DNA of 64,000 bases from the NCBI RefSeq assembly GCF_002699205.1, contig NZ_PABT01000052.1, forward strand, positions 103,544 to 167,543. Direction: 5' to 3'. How positions within the stretch are numbered: the stretch's first letter is position 1; each line of letters begins with the position of its first letter. Below the pieces are notes generated by a model, which was not told the DNA's origin, made no database searches, and saw nothing but the letters and a program-made list of their open reading frames with translations. Source of the DNA: Allomuricauda sp. Lineage in GTDB: Bacteria; Bacteroidota; Bacteroidia; Flavobacteriales; Flavobacteriaceae. The translations under genes and the position numbers were made by a program. This document shows, in pieces, positions 1 through 9,522 of the stretch.

Positions 1-1
1 T

Positions 2-976
2 AGTGCTGTGAATGAAAAAATCGCCCAAGAAAGCGCTTTCATTGACCTTTTAACGGTTGAAATGAACAAGGCTATCGTGGGACAGACCCATATGGTGGAG
101 CGTTTGCTCATCGGTCTCTTGGGAAAGGGCCACATACTTCTCGAAGGTGTTCCCGGTCTGGCAAAAACATTGGCCATCAACACTTTGGCCAAAGCGGTAA
201 AAGGAAGTTTTAGTAGAATACAGTTTACCCCCGATCTTTTGCCTGCCGATGTCATTGGTACCCTTATTTACAATATGAAAGAGAATGATTTCTCTATTAA
301 AAAGGGACCTATTTTTGCCAACTTCGTACTGGCGGATGAGATTAACAGGGCTCCGGCAAAAGTGCAATCCGCACTTTTGGAGGCCATGCAGGAAAAACAA
401 GTGACCATTGGTGACGAAACATTTGTCTTGGACGCCCCATTTTTGGTAATGGCCACACAAAACCCTGTAGAACAAGAAGGTACCTATCCATTGCCCGAAG
501 CACAAGTGGACAGGTTTATGTTGAAAACCGTGATCGACTATCCCAAACTCAACGAAGAGCAACTCATCATCCGACAAAACCTCAAAGGAAAAACAGAGCC
601 CATCAAGCAAGTAGTATCCTTGGAACAAATTCTAAGGGCACAGGCAACGGTTCGTGAGGTGTATATGGATGAAAAAATTGAAAAATATATCCTAGACCTC
701 ATATTCGCTACGCGATACCCCGAAAAATACAACTTGGAAAGTTTGAAGCCACTTATCAGTTTTGGTGCATCTCCAAGGGGAAGCATCAACTTGGCCAATG
801 CCTCCAAATGCTACGCGTTCATCAAAAGAAGAGGCTATGTGGTTCCTGAAGATGTTAGGGCCGTAGTACATGATGTGCTCCGTCACCGGATCGGAATCAC
901 CTACGAGGCCGAGGCAGAAAATATTACTTCCGAAGAAATCATCAACAAGATTGTAAACGAAGTAGAGGTGCCTTAG
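2..976 (+). CDS. MoxR-family AAA+ ATPase (5' end cut by window)
   Basis: This is an AAA+ ATPase of the MoxR family, a chaperone-like ATPase thought to act with von Willebrand factor A proteins. Counting from the GTG at 8, a Walker A motif GVPGLAKT lies at residues 47-54 and a Walker B region LADEINR at about 108-114. The reading frame is open to the window edge (codons at 2 and 5 precede the GTG), and family members usually have a few residues before this point, so the true start is probably upstream and outside the window. It heads the bat operon: the DUF58 gene follows after about 70 nt on the same strand. MoxR next to DUF58 and Bat proteins is the standard Bacteroidota arrangement. The family call is certain; its substrate is not visible. 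Confidence 0.95.
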   Translation, partial: SAVNEKIAQESAFIDLLTVEMNKAIVGQTHMVERLLIGLLGKGHILLEGVPGLAKTLAINTLAKAVKGSFSRIQFTPDLLPADVIGTLIYNMKENDFSIKKGPIFANFVLADEINRAPAKVQSALLEAMQEKQVTIGDETFVLDAPFLVMATQNPVEQEGTYPLPEAQVDRFMLKTVIDYPKLNEEQLIIRQNLKGKTEPIKQVVSLEQILRAQATVREVYMDEKIEKYILDLIFATRYPEKYNLESLKPLISFGASPRGSINLANASKCYAFIKRRGYVVPEDVRAVVHDVLRHRIGITYEAEAENITSEEIINKIVNEVEVP

Positions 977-1046
977 CGGTTCAATGTTTATTCGGAATGA
1001 GTAGCAATACTTTTTAGCCAACCCGAAAACCTATTTTTTGAACCAA

Positions 1047-1913
1047 ATGGATACAAAGGAACTACTAAAAAAAGTACGTAAAATTGAAATAAAGACGCGG
1101 CGTCTTTCCGACCATATATTTGGTGGGGAATACCATTCTACGTTCAAAGGTAGAGGGATGACGTTCAGCGAAGTACGCCAGTATCAATTTGGTGATGATG
1201 TACGAAGTATTGATTGGAACGTTACGGCACGCTACAACGAACCCTACGTAAAAGTTTTTGAGGAAGAACGTGAACTCACCATGATGTTGATGGTAGATGT
1301 GAGCGGGTCGGAACTTTTCGGCACCTCCAATCAATTTAAAAAGGAAATAATCACAGAAATTTCCGCTACCCTTGCCTTTTCTGCCATGCAGAACAATGAT
1401 AAAGTGGGCGTTATCCTCTTTTCCGACGAAGTAGAACTTTTCATTCCTCCCAAAAAAGGAAAAAGCCATGTACTTCGGATAATCAGGGAATTATTGGAGT
1501 TCCAACCAAAAAGCAGCAAAACCGATCTTGCAGAGGCATTGAAGTTCCTTACCAACGTGATGAAGAAAAAGGCCATTGTTTTTGTGCTTTCGGATTTTAT
1601 TGCTGATGACTACGACAACACCCTTCGTATTGTGGGCAACAAACACGATGTCACAGGAATCCGAGTTTATGACCAACGTGAGGAAACCATCCCAAATTTG
1701 GGAATGGTGCAAATGCAAGATGCCGAAACAGGAGAAATTCAATTGGTGAACACGCAGTCCAAACAGGTAAGGTCAGCCTACGGCCAACATTACAAAGACA
1801 AGGTCGGCTACTTCATCAATTCTTTTAACAAATCAGGATGTGGGGTTATCAATTGTCGGACCGATGAAAGCTATGTAAAAAAATTATTGGGGTATTTTAA
1901 ACGAAGAGGATAA
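1047..1913 (+). CDS. DUF58 domain protein (vWA-like), bat operon
   Basis: A 288-residue DUF58 protein. The family signature is clear: GRGMTFSEVRQYQFGDDVRS begins near residue 35 and is followed by IDWNVTAR, and a MIDAS-type metal site DVSGS lies at 84-88 at the start of a von Willebrand A-like fold. I chose the ATG at 1047 over a TTG at 1038 because it is a standard start and leaves the conserved domain whole. The protein has no signal peptide and should be cytoplasmic or membrane-associated. Its stop overlaps the next start in the form TAATG, so translation is probably coupled. DUF58 proteins are regular partners of MoxR ATPases; the exact job is unknown. Confidence 0.93.
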   Translation: MDTKELLKKVRKIEIKTRRLSDHIFGGEYHSTFKGRGMTFSEVRQYQFGDDVRSIDWNVTARYNEPYVKVFEEERELTMMLMVDVSGSELFGTSNQFKKEIITEISATLAFSAMQNNDKVGVILFSDEVELFIPPKKGKSHVLRIIRELLEFQPKSSKTDLAEALKFLTNVMKKKAIVFVLSDFIADDYDNTLRIVGNKHDVTGIRVYDQREETIPNLGMVQMQDAETGEIQLVNTQSKQVRSAYGQHYKDKVGYFINSFNKSGCGVINCRTDESYVKKLLGYFKRRG

Positions 1914-3574
1914 TGCTAATTGAAGGTCTACATAAAATAAAGAGTGTTCAAAGGTCTCAAGTCATATTGGGCACCTTGCTCTTGCTGTTTCTTTTGCCAA
2001 CTTTTGGTTTTTCACAGACAGGGCCCAAGGTCCATGCCAAAGTGGACACTCTTGCCATAAAAATCGGGGAACAGATCCATTACAAAATTACCGTTGAGAC
2101 CGATTCGACCGATGTGGTTTTCTTTCCGGAAGGACAAACCTTCTCCCCGTTGGAAACCGTAGAAGCGATAATGGCCGACACCCTTAAAAACGACAACAAG
2201 TTCATTCTTCAAAAAATATATTCGCTGACACAGTTTGATAGCGGCTCCTACACCATACCGCCCCAACGAATCGCCATCAACGAAAAGCCTTTCTTCACGG
2301 ATTCTTTCCAAGTAAAGGTTGCCGATGTTGTTGTGGACACCACCAAACAAAAAATGTACGACATCAAACCTTTGATCGAGGTAGAAAAAAGTACTGCGGA
2401 CACCTGGCTCATAGCACTTTGGGTTCTTTTGGGCCTAATTGTTGTCGGCGGGCTTGTGTATTGGTTCTTTCTAAGAAAGAAACCTTTGACCGAAGAAGAA
2501 AAAGTAGCTATGCTCCCTCCATATGATCGAGCGATTTTGGAACTCAAAAAATTGGAGAACTCCAGATACCTTATCCAAGACGAGTACAAACAATACTATT
2601 CAGAACTTACCGATATTGTAAGGTCCTATCTGGAAGAAGATGTACACCTTTCCGCCATGGAAAGTACCACCTCGGAACTGATTACCAAATTGGAAATGTT
2701 AAAGGATGCCGGGGAGCTTAAATTAGAGGACGATACCATTCAACAATTTCAAAAAATATTACAGACCGCGGATTTAGTAAAGTTTGCCAAATCCAAGCCG
2801 GCTACATCCATTGCGGAACAGGACAGAAAAGTGGTGGAGCAAATCGTGACCAAAACCCACGAAGCACTTCCGGAACCCACCGAGGAGGATTTGCTGTTCG
2901 ATGAAGAATATCTTGAAGAACTGGCCAAGAAAAAACAACGTAGAAAGATTTATTGGGCTGCGGCAATCTTTGCTGGAATCCTAATTTTGGGCAGTGCTTT
3001 CTCCGTAGCTTATTTTGGCGCCAAAAAAGTAAGGGATACCGTTTTCGGTTACCCCACCAAAGAGCTTTTGGAAGGTGAATGGGTCGCCAGCTCCTATGGC
3101 TTCCCCCCAATAGAATTGGAAACACCCGATGTATTGGTGCGCCAAGATGCACAGCTTCCGGAGGAAACCAAAGAATTGATAAAGGAACTACAGACATTCT
3201 CTTTTGGCAGCTATGTGGACCTATTTTCCGTAAACGCAAGTTCCATCACCTACAAAGAGCAAACAGAAGAACCGAATTTTGATGCCGCGATCGTCTCAAC
3301 CTTGACGAGTTTTGAACAATTGGGCCTTAAAAATATCATTACCAAACAAGAGGAATTTGTTACCCAGTCCGGTGTAAAAGGACTAAAAACTTTTGGTACC
3401 GCAACATTTGATGAGTCGGATGGGGATAGGAAAAAAGCAAAATACAACATCCTTTCCTTTGGAGGTAAAGGTTTTATACAACAAGTGGTCATTACCTGGG
3501 AAGAAGGTGATGAATACGCGGAACAAATGGTAAATCGAATTTTGAACAGTTTAGACGTAAAAACACAAGCATAA
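1913..3574 (+). CDS. bat-operon membrane protein with signal peptide
   Basis: A 553-residue protein found between DUF58 and BatA genes in flavobacteria. It begins with a hydrophobic signal (about residues 17-34, ending FGFSQ), then a probable beta-sandwich domain in the periplasm, a transmembrane segment near 165-187 (ending GGLVYWFFL), a cytoplasmic helical part, and a further hydrophobic segment near 347-368. The N-terminal part resembles the BatD-type oxygen-tolerance fold in character, but I cannot assign it to a named family with certainty. It overlaps the DUF58 stop by one base and is followed directly by BatA (TAA then ATG with no gap). Its position suggests a structural partner of the MoxR/BatA/BatB assembly. 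Confidence 0.8.
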   Translation: MLIEGLHKIKSVQRSQVILGTLLLLFLLPTFGFSQTGPKVHAKVDTLAIKIGEQIHYKITVETDSTDVVFFPEGQTFSPLETVEAIMADTLKNDNKFILQKIYSLTQFDSGSYTIPPQRIAINEKPFFTDSFQVKVADVVVDTTKQKMYDIKPLIEVEKSTADTWLIALWVLLGLIVVGGLVYWFFLRKKPLTEEEKVAMLPPYDRAILELKKLENSRYLIQDEYKQYYSELTDIVRSYLEEDVHLSAMESTTSELITKLEMLKDAGELKLEDDTIQQFQKILQTADLVKFAKSKPATSIAEQDRKVVEQIVTKTHEALPEPTEEDLLFDEEYLEELAKKKQRRKIYWAAAIFAGILILGSAFSVAYFGAKKVRDTVFGYPTKELLEGEWVASSYGFPPIELETPDVLVRQDAQLPEETKELIKELQTFSFGSYVDLFSVNASSITYKEQTEEPNFDAAIVSTLTSFEQLGLKNIITKQEEFVTQSGVKGLKTFGTATFDESDGDRKKAKYNILSFGGKGFIQQVVITWEEGDEYAEQMVNRILNSLDVKTQA

Positions 3575-4573
3575 ATGTTTGAGAACATAGAATTTGCAAA
3601 TCCTGAATTTTTCTGGCTGCTCCTTTTGCTGCCACTGGCTTTGCTATGGTATTTTTTCAAACGGAAAAATGAAATGGCATCCTTGCGCATTTCAAGTATA
3701 AAAGGATTCACGGTCAAAAGCTGGGCCTCTAAAATAAAGCCTGCGCTCCTTATACTCCGATTATTGGCTTTGGCCGCTATTATCACTGCCTTGGCCAGAC
3801 CCCAAACAGAAGACATTTCAACTCGTACCAAGACCACAAAGGGTATCGATATTGTAATGGCCATCGATGTATCGTCCAGTATGCTGGCGCGTGATTTAAA
3901 ACCAAATCGATTGTCCGCCTTAAAAGAAGTGGCTGCAAATTTTATCGAACAACGGCCAAATGACCGCATCGGTTTGGTGGGGTATGCCGGCGAAAGCTAC
4001 ACCAAAACCCCAATTACAAGTGACAAAGCCATTGTTTTAAGGGCTCTAGAGGACATCACCTATGGTGAACTTGAAGATGGGACCGCTATCGGGATGGGAC
4101 TGGCCACTGCGGTAAACCGATTAAAAGAAAGCAAGGCCATAAGTAAAGTTATCATTCTTTTAACGGATGGTGTCAATAATATGGGCTTTATTGAACCCAG
4201 AACTGCTGCCGATCTTGCCGTGGAATTTGGTATAAAAACATACACCATTGGTTTGGGAACCAATGGAAATGCACTATCTCCCATTGCATACAATAGAGAT
4301 GGCTCCTTTAGATACGGTATGCGCCAAGTGGAGATCGATGAAGAATTGCTCAAGGAAATTGCGGAGGTTACCGGCGGAAAATATTTCCGTGCCACCGACA
4401 ACGAATCCTTGGAGGAAATCTATGATGAAATCAACAAATTGGAAAAGACAGAGATAGAGGAATTTAAGTATTACAAGTACGAGGAAAAATTCAGGCCATT
4501 GATATTTTTGGCAGGTATTTTATTGTTGTTGGAATGGGGATTGCGAAATTCCATATTTAAAAGTTTTATTTAG
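3575..4573 (+). CDS. batA: BatA, vWA-domain membrane protein
   Basis: A 332-residue BatA protein of the Bacteroides aerotolerance operon. It has N-terminal hydrophobic helices at about 11-28 and 56-74, then a von Willebrand A domain with the MIDAS motif DVSSSM at 98-103, and a C-terminal helix near 305-320 before a short tail. This layout places the vWA domain between membrane anchors. It starts immediately after the stop of the previous gene and ends 3 nt before batB, so the operon is tightly packed. BatA and BatB are thought to form a complex in the membrane. The family call rests on domain order, MIDAS motif and neighbours. Confidence 0.94.
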   Translation: MFENIEFANPEFFWLLLLLPLALLWYFFKRKNEMASLRISSIKGFTVKSWASKIKPALLILRLLALAAIITALARPQTEDISTRTKTTKGIDIVMAIDVSSSMLARDLKPNRLSALKEVAANFIEQRPNDRIGLVGYAGESYTKTPITSDKAIVLRALEDITYGELEDGTAIGMGLATAVNRLKESKAISKVIILLTDGVNNMGFIEPRTAADLAVEFGIKTYTIGLGTNGNALSPIAYNRDGSFRYGMRQVEIDEELLKEIAEVTGGKYFRATDNESLEEIYDEINKLEKTEIEEFKYYKYEEKFRPLIFLAGILLLLEWGLRNSIFKSFI

Positions 4574-4576
4574 CGA

Positions 4577-5623
4577 ATGATTCAGTTTGACGAAAAAATA
4601 TATTTCTACCTCTTGGCCATAATCCCGGTTATGGCCCTTACATTCTTTTTTCTTCAAATCTGGAAAAAAAAGACCCAAAAACGTTTCGCCGACACTAAGC
4701 TTTTAAAACGATTGGCGCCTGACAGGTCCTCCTTTAAATCCACGGTCAAATTGATTTTTCTATTGACCGGTCTTGCTTTTCTGATTTTGGGCTTGGTAAA
4801 CCCAAAAATAGGGACCAAACTGGAAACCGTTAAACGTGAAGGTGTTGACATCGTATTTGCCATTGATGTTTCCAAAAGTATGCTTGCAGAGGACATTGCC
4901 CCCAACCGTCTGGAAAAAGCAAAACGCATTGTTTCGGAAATCATCAACCAATTGGCAAGTGACCGTATCGGTATTATTGCCTATGCAGGGCAGGCCTATC
5001 CACAATTGCCCATCACCACGGATTATGGTGCGGCCAAAATGTTCTTGCAGAGCATGAACACGGATATGCTATCATCACAGGGAACCGCCATTAACGCGGC
5101 TATTGATTTGGCCTCCACCTACTATGATGATTCACAACAGACCAATCGGGTGCTATTTATAGTTTCCGATGGGGAAGACCATTCCGAAAAATCCACCATC
5201 AATGCCGTTGAAAAAGCAACCGAAAATGGTATCCGCATATTCACCATAGGTGTAGGCAAAGAAAAAGGGGCCCCCATTCCCATAAAAAGGAATGGTATTG
5301 TTGAAAGCTTGAAAAAAGATAGCCAGGGAGAGGTTGTTATAACAAAACTGAACGAAAGTGTATTGAGCGAGATCGCCGAAAGGGGCAATGGCGATTATAT
5401 TGATGGTTCCAACACGGACAATGCTGTGGAATACATCAAAGAAGAACTGAACCGAATGGACAAAACTGAATTTGAAGCCAAACAATTTGCAGAATACAAG
5501 GACCAGTTTCAATGGTTCCTTGCCGCAGGCTTTTTATTTTTATTTTTGGACATCTTTGTTTTGGATAGAAAAACACAATGGTTGAAAAAACTCAATCTTT
5601 TCAATGAACATGATGATGAATAA
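4577..5623 (+). CDS. batB: BatB, vWA-domain membrane protein
   Basis: A 348-residue paralogue of BatA. It has two N-terminal membrane helices (about 8-27 and 55-73), a von Willebrand A domain with the MIDAS motif DVSKSM at 97-102, and a C-terminal hydrophobic helix rich in Phe and Leu near 310-330. The coding sequence overlaps the start of batC by about 20 nt, with several ATG codons clustered there. Tandem BatA and BatB, followed by a TPR protein, is diagnostic for the aerotolerance-type operon. Confidence 0.94.
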   Translation: MIQFDEKIYFYLLAIIPVMALTFFFLQIWKKKTQKRFADTKLLKRLAPDRSSFKSTVKLIFLLTGLAFLILGLVNPKIGTKLETVKREGVDIVFAIDVSKSMLAEDIAPNRLEKAKRIVSEIINQLASDRIGIIAYAGQAYPQLPITTDYGAAKMFLQSMNTDMLSSQGTAINAAIDLASTYYDDSQQTNRVLFIVSDGEDHSEKSTINAVEKATENGIRIFTIGVGKEKGAPIPIKRNGIVESLKKDSQGEVVITKLNESVLSEIAERGNGDYIDGSNTDNAVEYIKEELNRMDKTEFEAKQFAEYKDQFQWFLAAGFLFLFLDIFVLDRKTQWLKKLNLFNEHDDE

Positions 5624-6515
5624 GATTAAGATAAAGTTGCTGTTTGCACTATTGCTTTGTTTCGGTTTTGTCCAAGCTCAGGACGACATCACCGAAAAAG
5701 CGGACAAAGAAGCAGAAAAAGCATTACAGGTCTCCACTGACCTGACCTACGAGGCCAACGAGGAGCTTATGGCCAATAATTTTGTCGCTGCGGAGGCCGA
5801 CTATCGAAGGGCCATCTCCAAAAGCGACAAAAACGCAGTGGCCCGGCTTAATCTTGGTAATGCCTACTACAACAGGGAAAGTTTTGGGGAAGCCTTTGGC
5901 AGGTACAAAGAAGCAGGGGAAGCTGCAGAAAATAAAAGTGAAAAACACAAAGCCTTTCACAACATGGGCAACGTGTTCATGAAAAACAAGGAATACGAAA
6001 AAGCCGTGGAAGCCTATAAACAGGCCCTACGCAATAATCCCAACGACGACGAAACCCGTTACAATCTTGCCTTGGCCAAAAAGATGTTGGAAAAACAACA
6101 GGACGAACAAAAGAACGATCAAAACAAGGACAATCAGGACAAGCAAGACCAGGAAAACGAGGACAAGGACAAAAATCAAGACCAGAACAACGAAGGTGGC
6201 GATAACGAGAAAAAAGACGAAGGAGAGCAGAAAGAGGATGAAAATAAGGATAAAGGCGATCAAGGGGAAAATGGAGAGGATAAGCCCGAGGAAAACCAGA
6301 AAGGTGATGGGGACAAAAAGAAAGAAGAAGAGAAAAAACCTAATGAAGGCGATCAACCCCAAGATCAAAAACAACAGCCCAGACCCAATCAGCTTTCCAA
6401 ACAGCAAATTCAGAACTTGTTAGAAGCCATGCAGAACGAAGAGAAAAAAGTGCAAGAGAAAATGGAGGCCCGTAAAGTTCGGGGCAAGAAGATTAAAAAC
6501 GAAAAGGATTGGTAA
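5604..6515 (+). CDS. batC: BatC, TPR protein with charged low-complexity tail
   Basis: A 303-residue protein with a signal-like hydrophobic start (residues about 5-22, ending GFVQAQ), then tetratricopeptide repeats over about residues 50-155, then a long tail almost entirely of Glu, Lys, Asp, Gln and Asn from about 160 to 265. Such tails are typical of BatC. The start is ambiguous: ATG codons occur at 5604, 5610, 5613 and 5616, all inside the end of batB. Its stop overlaps the batD start (TAATG). TPR domains mediate protein contacts, so BatC is probably a periplasmic scaffold for BatA, BatB and BatD. Confidence 0.92.
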   Translation: MNMMMNKIKIKLLFALLLCFGFVQAQDDITEKADKEAEKALQVSTDLTYEANEELMANNFVAAEADYRRAISKSDKNAVARLNLGNAYYNRESFGEAFGRYKEAGEAAENKSEKHKAFHNMGNVFMKNKEYEKAVEAYKQALRNNPNDDETRYNLALAKKMLEKQQDEQKNDQNKDNQDKQDQENEDKDKNQDQNNEGGDNEKKDEGEQKEDENKDKGDQGENGEDKPEENQKGDGDKKKEEEKKPNEGDQPQDQKQQPRPNQLSKQQIQNLLEAMQNEEKKVQEKMEARKVRGKKIKNEKDW

Positions 6516-8302
6516 TGAAAACGTTGAAGGGCAACATATTGTTTATTTTGGGAGTTTTCCTTTTAACAGGACTGTATTCTTATGCCCAAGACGATGCCGA
6601 ACAGGTCACGTTTACCATGAACTTGAGCAAAGAGAAATTGGGAATAAATGAACGTCTTCGGGTGGATTTCACCATGAATAAGGATGGGGACAACTTTAAC
6701 CCACCTTCATTTGAAGGTTTTAAAGTTGTAATGGGCCCATCACAGTCCATAAGTTCCTCTTGGATAAACGGTAAACGCAGTTTTTCCAAAACCTATTCCT
6801 ACATATTGGTGCCCACGGCCAGAGGAAATTTTACCATAAACCAAGCCACCATAGAGATTGACGGCCAAACCTATAAAACAACACCAAAACAAGTTGAAGT
6901 GACAGCTGCAGTGGACAAGCCCAATTCACAAAAAACAGTGGATGATGTTGCTGATGAAAGCCTTCACTTAGTGGCGGAAGTCTCCAAAGAAAACCCCTAT
7001 CTCAATGAAGCTGTTACAGTAGTCTACAAACTATATGTTAGTCCAAACATAAGCGTGACCAATTATCGTCCTTTGGACAATCCAACCTATAACAACTTTT
7101 GGAGTCAGGATATACCCGTTACCAAACACACGGCCCAAAATGGCACCTATCAAGGCAAACCATATCGATATGTGGTTTTAAAACGTGTGGTGCTCTACCC
7201 ACAAAAAGCCGGCAAATTGGACATAGAGCCCCTCTCTTTGGAAATTTTTGTTGATGTACCTACCAATCGGAGAGATTTTTTTGGAGGTAGAATTTACACG
7301 CAGACCAGCAAGACCGTTTCTGCCGGCAATCGTACAATCAATGTAAAACCATTGCCAGAAGCTGGAAAACCTGCTGATTTTAGTGGTGCCGTAGGGGATT
7401 TTGATTTTAAGGTGACCACAAGTAAGACCCGATTAAATGCCTCTGAATCACTACAGGCGAAAGTTGAAGTTTCCGGAAAGGGCAACCTAAAATTGTTCCA
7501 GCTACCAGAACCAGAACTTCCTAGCTCATTGGAAGTGTACGACCCCGAATACGATGAGGATATCCGTACTTACAGCTCCGGTATGGAGGGAAAAGTCGCC
7601 AATAACTACACCATAGTGCCATCTTTCCGGGGAAAATATCCGATTCCCAGTATTTCTTTCAGTTATTTTGACCCAAGTACAGGGAAGTACAACACCATAA
7701 ATTCCGAAGAAATCAATATTGAGGTAATTGAAGGACCAAGCAGCGCATCGGATATTGCTGCCAATTCCCCCGTAAACAAACAGTTCGTTGTGCCAACCGG
7801 AGATCAATTTCATTTTATCAATATAAAACCCAATCTGATTCCTATCGGTGAGAATCCCTTCTTTGGTTCAAAACTCTTTTTTATCCTATTGTTGGCGCCA
7901 TTGTTACTGATACCAATAGCCATCTTTACCTTTAAGAAAAGGGAGGCCATTGCTGGTGATGTGGTAGGGAACAAAATTAAACAAGCCAATAGGCTGGCCA
8001 AAAAGTATTTATCCACCGCTAAAAAGGAATTAGGTAATAAAGAGGCCTTTTATGTTGCCCTGGAAAAAGGGTTGCACAATTATTTAAAGGCCAAATTACA
8101 TATTGAGACCTCCGAGTTCAGTAAGGATAAAATAACCAATGTTCTTTCAGAAAAAAATGTGGAAAAAGAGGATGTCAACAGGTTTATCGGTTTACTTACC
8201 AGTTGTGAAATGGCCCGTTACAGTCCTTTTTCCAATGTACAGATGCAGCAAGATTATGAAAAGGCAAGTGAGGTAATTTCTAAATTGGACAAGCAGTTAT
8301 GA
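6515..8302 (+). CDS. batD: BatD, oxygen-tolerance family protein
   Basis: A 595-residue BatD protein. It carries an N-terminal signal peptide (ending about residue 25, SYAQDD), a long periplasmic beta-rich region, and a transmembrane helix near residues 450-472 (LFFILLLAPLLLIPIAIF) followed by a cytoplasmic tail of about 120 residues. I chose the ATG at 6515, which overlaps the batC stop by one base; an upstream TTG at 6509 is less likely. The stop TGA overlaps the next ATG as ATGA-type coupling. It is probably the membrane-anchored periplasmic member of the Bat complex. Confidence 0.92.
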   Translation: MKTLKGNILFILGVFLLTGLYSYAQDDAEQVTFTMNLSKEKLGINERLRVDFTMNKDGDNFNPPSFEGFKVVMGPSQSISSSWINGKRSFSKTYSYILVPTARGNFTINQATIEIDGQTYKTTPKQVEVTAAVDKPNSQKTVDDVADESLHLVAEVSKENPYLNEAVTVVYKLYVSPNISVTNYRPLDNPTYNNFWSQDIPVTKHTAQNGTYQGKPYRYVVLKRVVLYPQKAGKLDIEPLSLEIFVDVPTNRRDFFGGRIYTQTSKTVSAGNRTINVKPLPEAGKPADFSGAVGDFDFKVTTSKTRLNASESLQAKVEVSGKGNLKLFQLPEPELPSSLEVYDPEYDEDIRTYSSGMEGKVANNYTIVPSFRGKYPIPSISFSYFDPSTGKYNTINSEEINIEVIEGPSSASDIAANSPVNKQFVVPTGDQFHFINIKPNLIPIGENPFFGSKLFFILLLAPLLLIPIAIFTFKKREAIAGDVVGNKIKQANRLAKKYLSTAKKELGNKEAFYVALEKGLHNYLKAKLHIETSEFSKDKITNVLSEKNVEKEDVNRFIGLLTSCEMARYSPFSNVQMQQDYEKASEVISKLDKQL

Positions 8303-9063
8303 GCATGAAAAAGATAGCCCTTTTGATCTGCCTTTTTTCGTTGAGTTTTGGGTTTGCCCAAAATGAAACCCTTTTTAACGAGGCTACCGAACTATACAAC
8401 AACGGGGAGTACTCCGCAGCTATAGAAAATTATGAGCAGATACTTGAGAACGGTCAACATTCTGCTTCACTGTACTTTAATTTGGGGAATTGCTATTATA
8501 AGCTCAATTCCATTGGGCCCAGCATTTATTATTATGAAAAAGCATTGCTTCTTTCTCCAAACAACCCTGAGATCCTAAACAATTTGAGGTTTGCCGAAAA
8601 TATGAGATTGGACGCTATAGAAGAGATGCCCAAAACTGAATTGTCAAAGATCTATAACGTAGTCGTTGGCATGTTCTCCTATGACCAGTGGGCCTATATT
8701 GCCGTAGGATTGGTCTTTTTGTTCGTACTGGCCTACATGGCATACTATTTTTTAAGGTCGGCCAACCAAAAGCGGGCAGCCTTTATTTCTAGTATTTTTT
8801 CTTTAGCATTGGGGGCTGTTTGTATCCTAATGGCGTACCTCAACCATCAACAGTACAAAAATGACGATCCAGCCATCGTTTTTAGCAAAGAGGTAAAGGT
8901 CAATTCAGAGCCCAATAACAACAGCAGTACGGTTTTTACCATTCATGAAGGGACCAAAGTGAATGTTCTGGACGAACTGGAAGGTTGGAAAAGAATACGC
9001 ATCGCTGATGGCCAAACTGGTTGGTTACAAGATAGTGACATCAAGTCATTAAAAGATTTTTAG
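8299..9063 (+). CDS. batE: BatE, TPR plus SH3-like domain membrane protein
   Basis: A 254-residue protein with a signal peptide (residues 1-20, ending GFAQN), TPR repeats over about 20-110, two membrane helices near 130-150 and 160-180, and a C-terminal SH3-type (bacterial SH3_3-like) segment with the typical ending GWKRIRIADGQTGWLQDSDI. This domain order is that of BatE. Its ATG overlaps the batD stop by 4 nt. It is the last gene of the operon; no clear terminator is seen in the 50 nt before the next gene. Confidence 0.9.
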   Translation: MSMKKIALLICLFSLSFGFAQNETLFNEATELYNNGEYSAAIENYEQILENGQHSASLYFNLGNCYYKLNSIGPSIYYYEKALLLSPNNPEILNNLRFAENMRLDAIEEMPKTELSKIYNVVVGMFSYDQWAYIAVGLVFLFVLAYMAYYFLRSANQKRAAFISSIFSLALGAVCILMAYLNHQQYKNDDPAIVFSKEVKVNSEPNNNSSTVFTIHEGTKVNVLDELEGWKRIRIADGQTGWLQDSDIKSLKDF

Positions 9064-9096
9064 TCATATTTTAACAGATAAGTCTTCTTCTTGTCT

Positions 9097-9104
9097 TAAA
9101 TTTG
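9097..9104 (+). promoter_or_regulatory. -7 promoter element before the 9115 gene
   Basis: TAAATTTG matches the Bacteroidota -7 consensus TAnnTTTG exactly and lies 10 nt before the ATG at 9115. I do not see a clear -33 TTG at the usual spacing. Confidence 0.5.
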
Positions 9105-9114
9105 CCGCAATCAT

Positions 9115-9429
9115 ATGATTATGCGAATATTGGCAGTACCTTTTATTTCTTTTATGTTGGTCACCATTTTGATGACCTCATCTTTTATTCCCCTTTTGGG
9201 ACAGGAATACAGTACCGCCATTATTCTTGGCTCTTCCGAAGAAGAGAACAATACCCACGACACTTCCAACAACAAAACGTTTGACAGTAAATATTTTGTT
9301 TACAAAAACTTCTTTTCCACAGATTTATCCATAAATCAGGAAAATGGTGATAATACATTGGGATATGTATTCACTATTCTAGAAATCACCCTTGAAATAC
9401 TAGATCCCCCTCCTCGAAAATTGGTTTAA
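9115..9429 (+). CDS. Small exported hypothetical protein
   Basis: A 104-residue protein I do not recognise. It starts MIMRILAVPFISFMLVTILM, a hydrophobic N-terminus that looks like a signal peptide or single membrane anchor; the sequence after GQEYS is polar and acidic with no cysteines and no recognisable motif. ATG codons at 9115 and 9121 are both possible starts. It has its own -7 promoter element and precedes a SulP transporter gene by 93 nt on the same strand, so it may be co-transcribed with it. That it is a real gene is supported by the promoter, the signal-like start and a length consistent with flavobacterial small exported proteins; no function is claimed. Confidence 0.6.
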   Translation: MIMRILAVPFISFMLVTILMTSSFIPLLGQEYSTAIILGSSEEENNTHDTSNNKTFDSKYFVYKNFFSTDLSINQENGDNTLGYVFTILEITLEILDPPPRKLV

Positions 9430-9522
9430 CACTCGTATTTACGTTTAAATCAATTTTTCAATTCATCGTCTTCTACAATAATTTCTATAATGTAATGTAG
9501 AGGACTAATCTTATTTATTATT

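Noticed and set aside
6027..6423. Antisense and out-of-frame open frames over the batC tail
   Set aside because: They result from the low-complexity Glu/Lys/Asp-rich coding repeat and have no family features.
9472..9501. Inverted repeat TCTACA...TGTAGA before the first SulP gene
   Set aside because: Only 6 bp with an 18-nt loop in AT-rich DNA; this can arise by chance.
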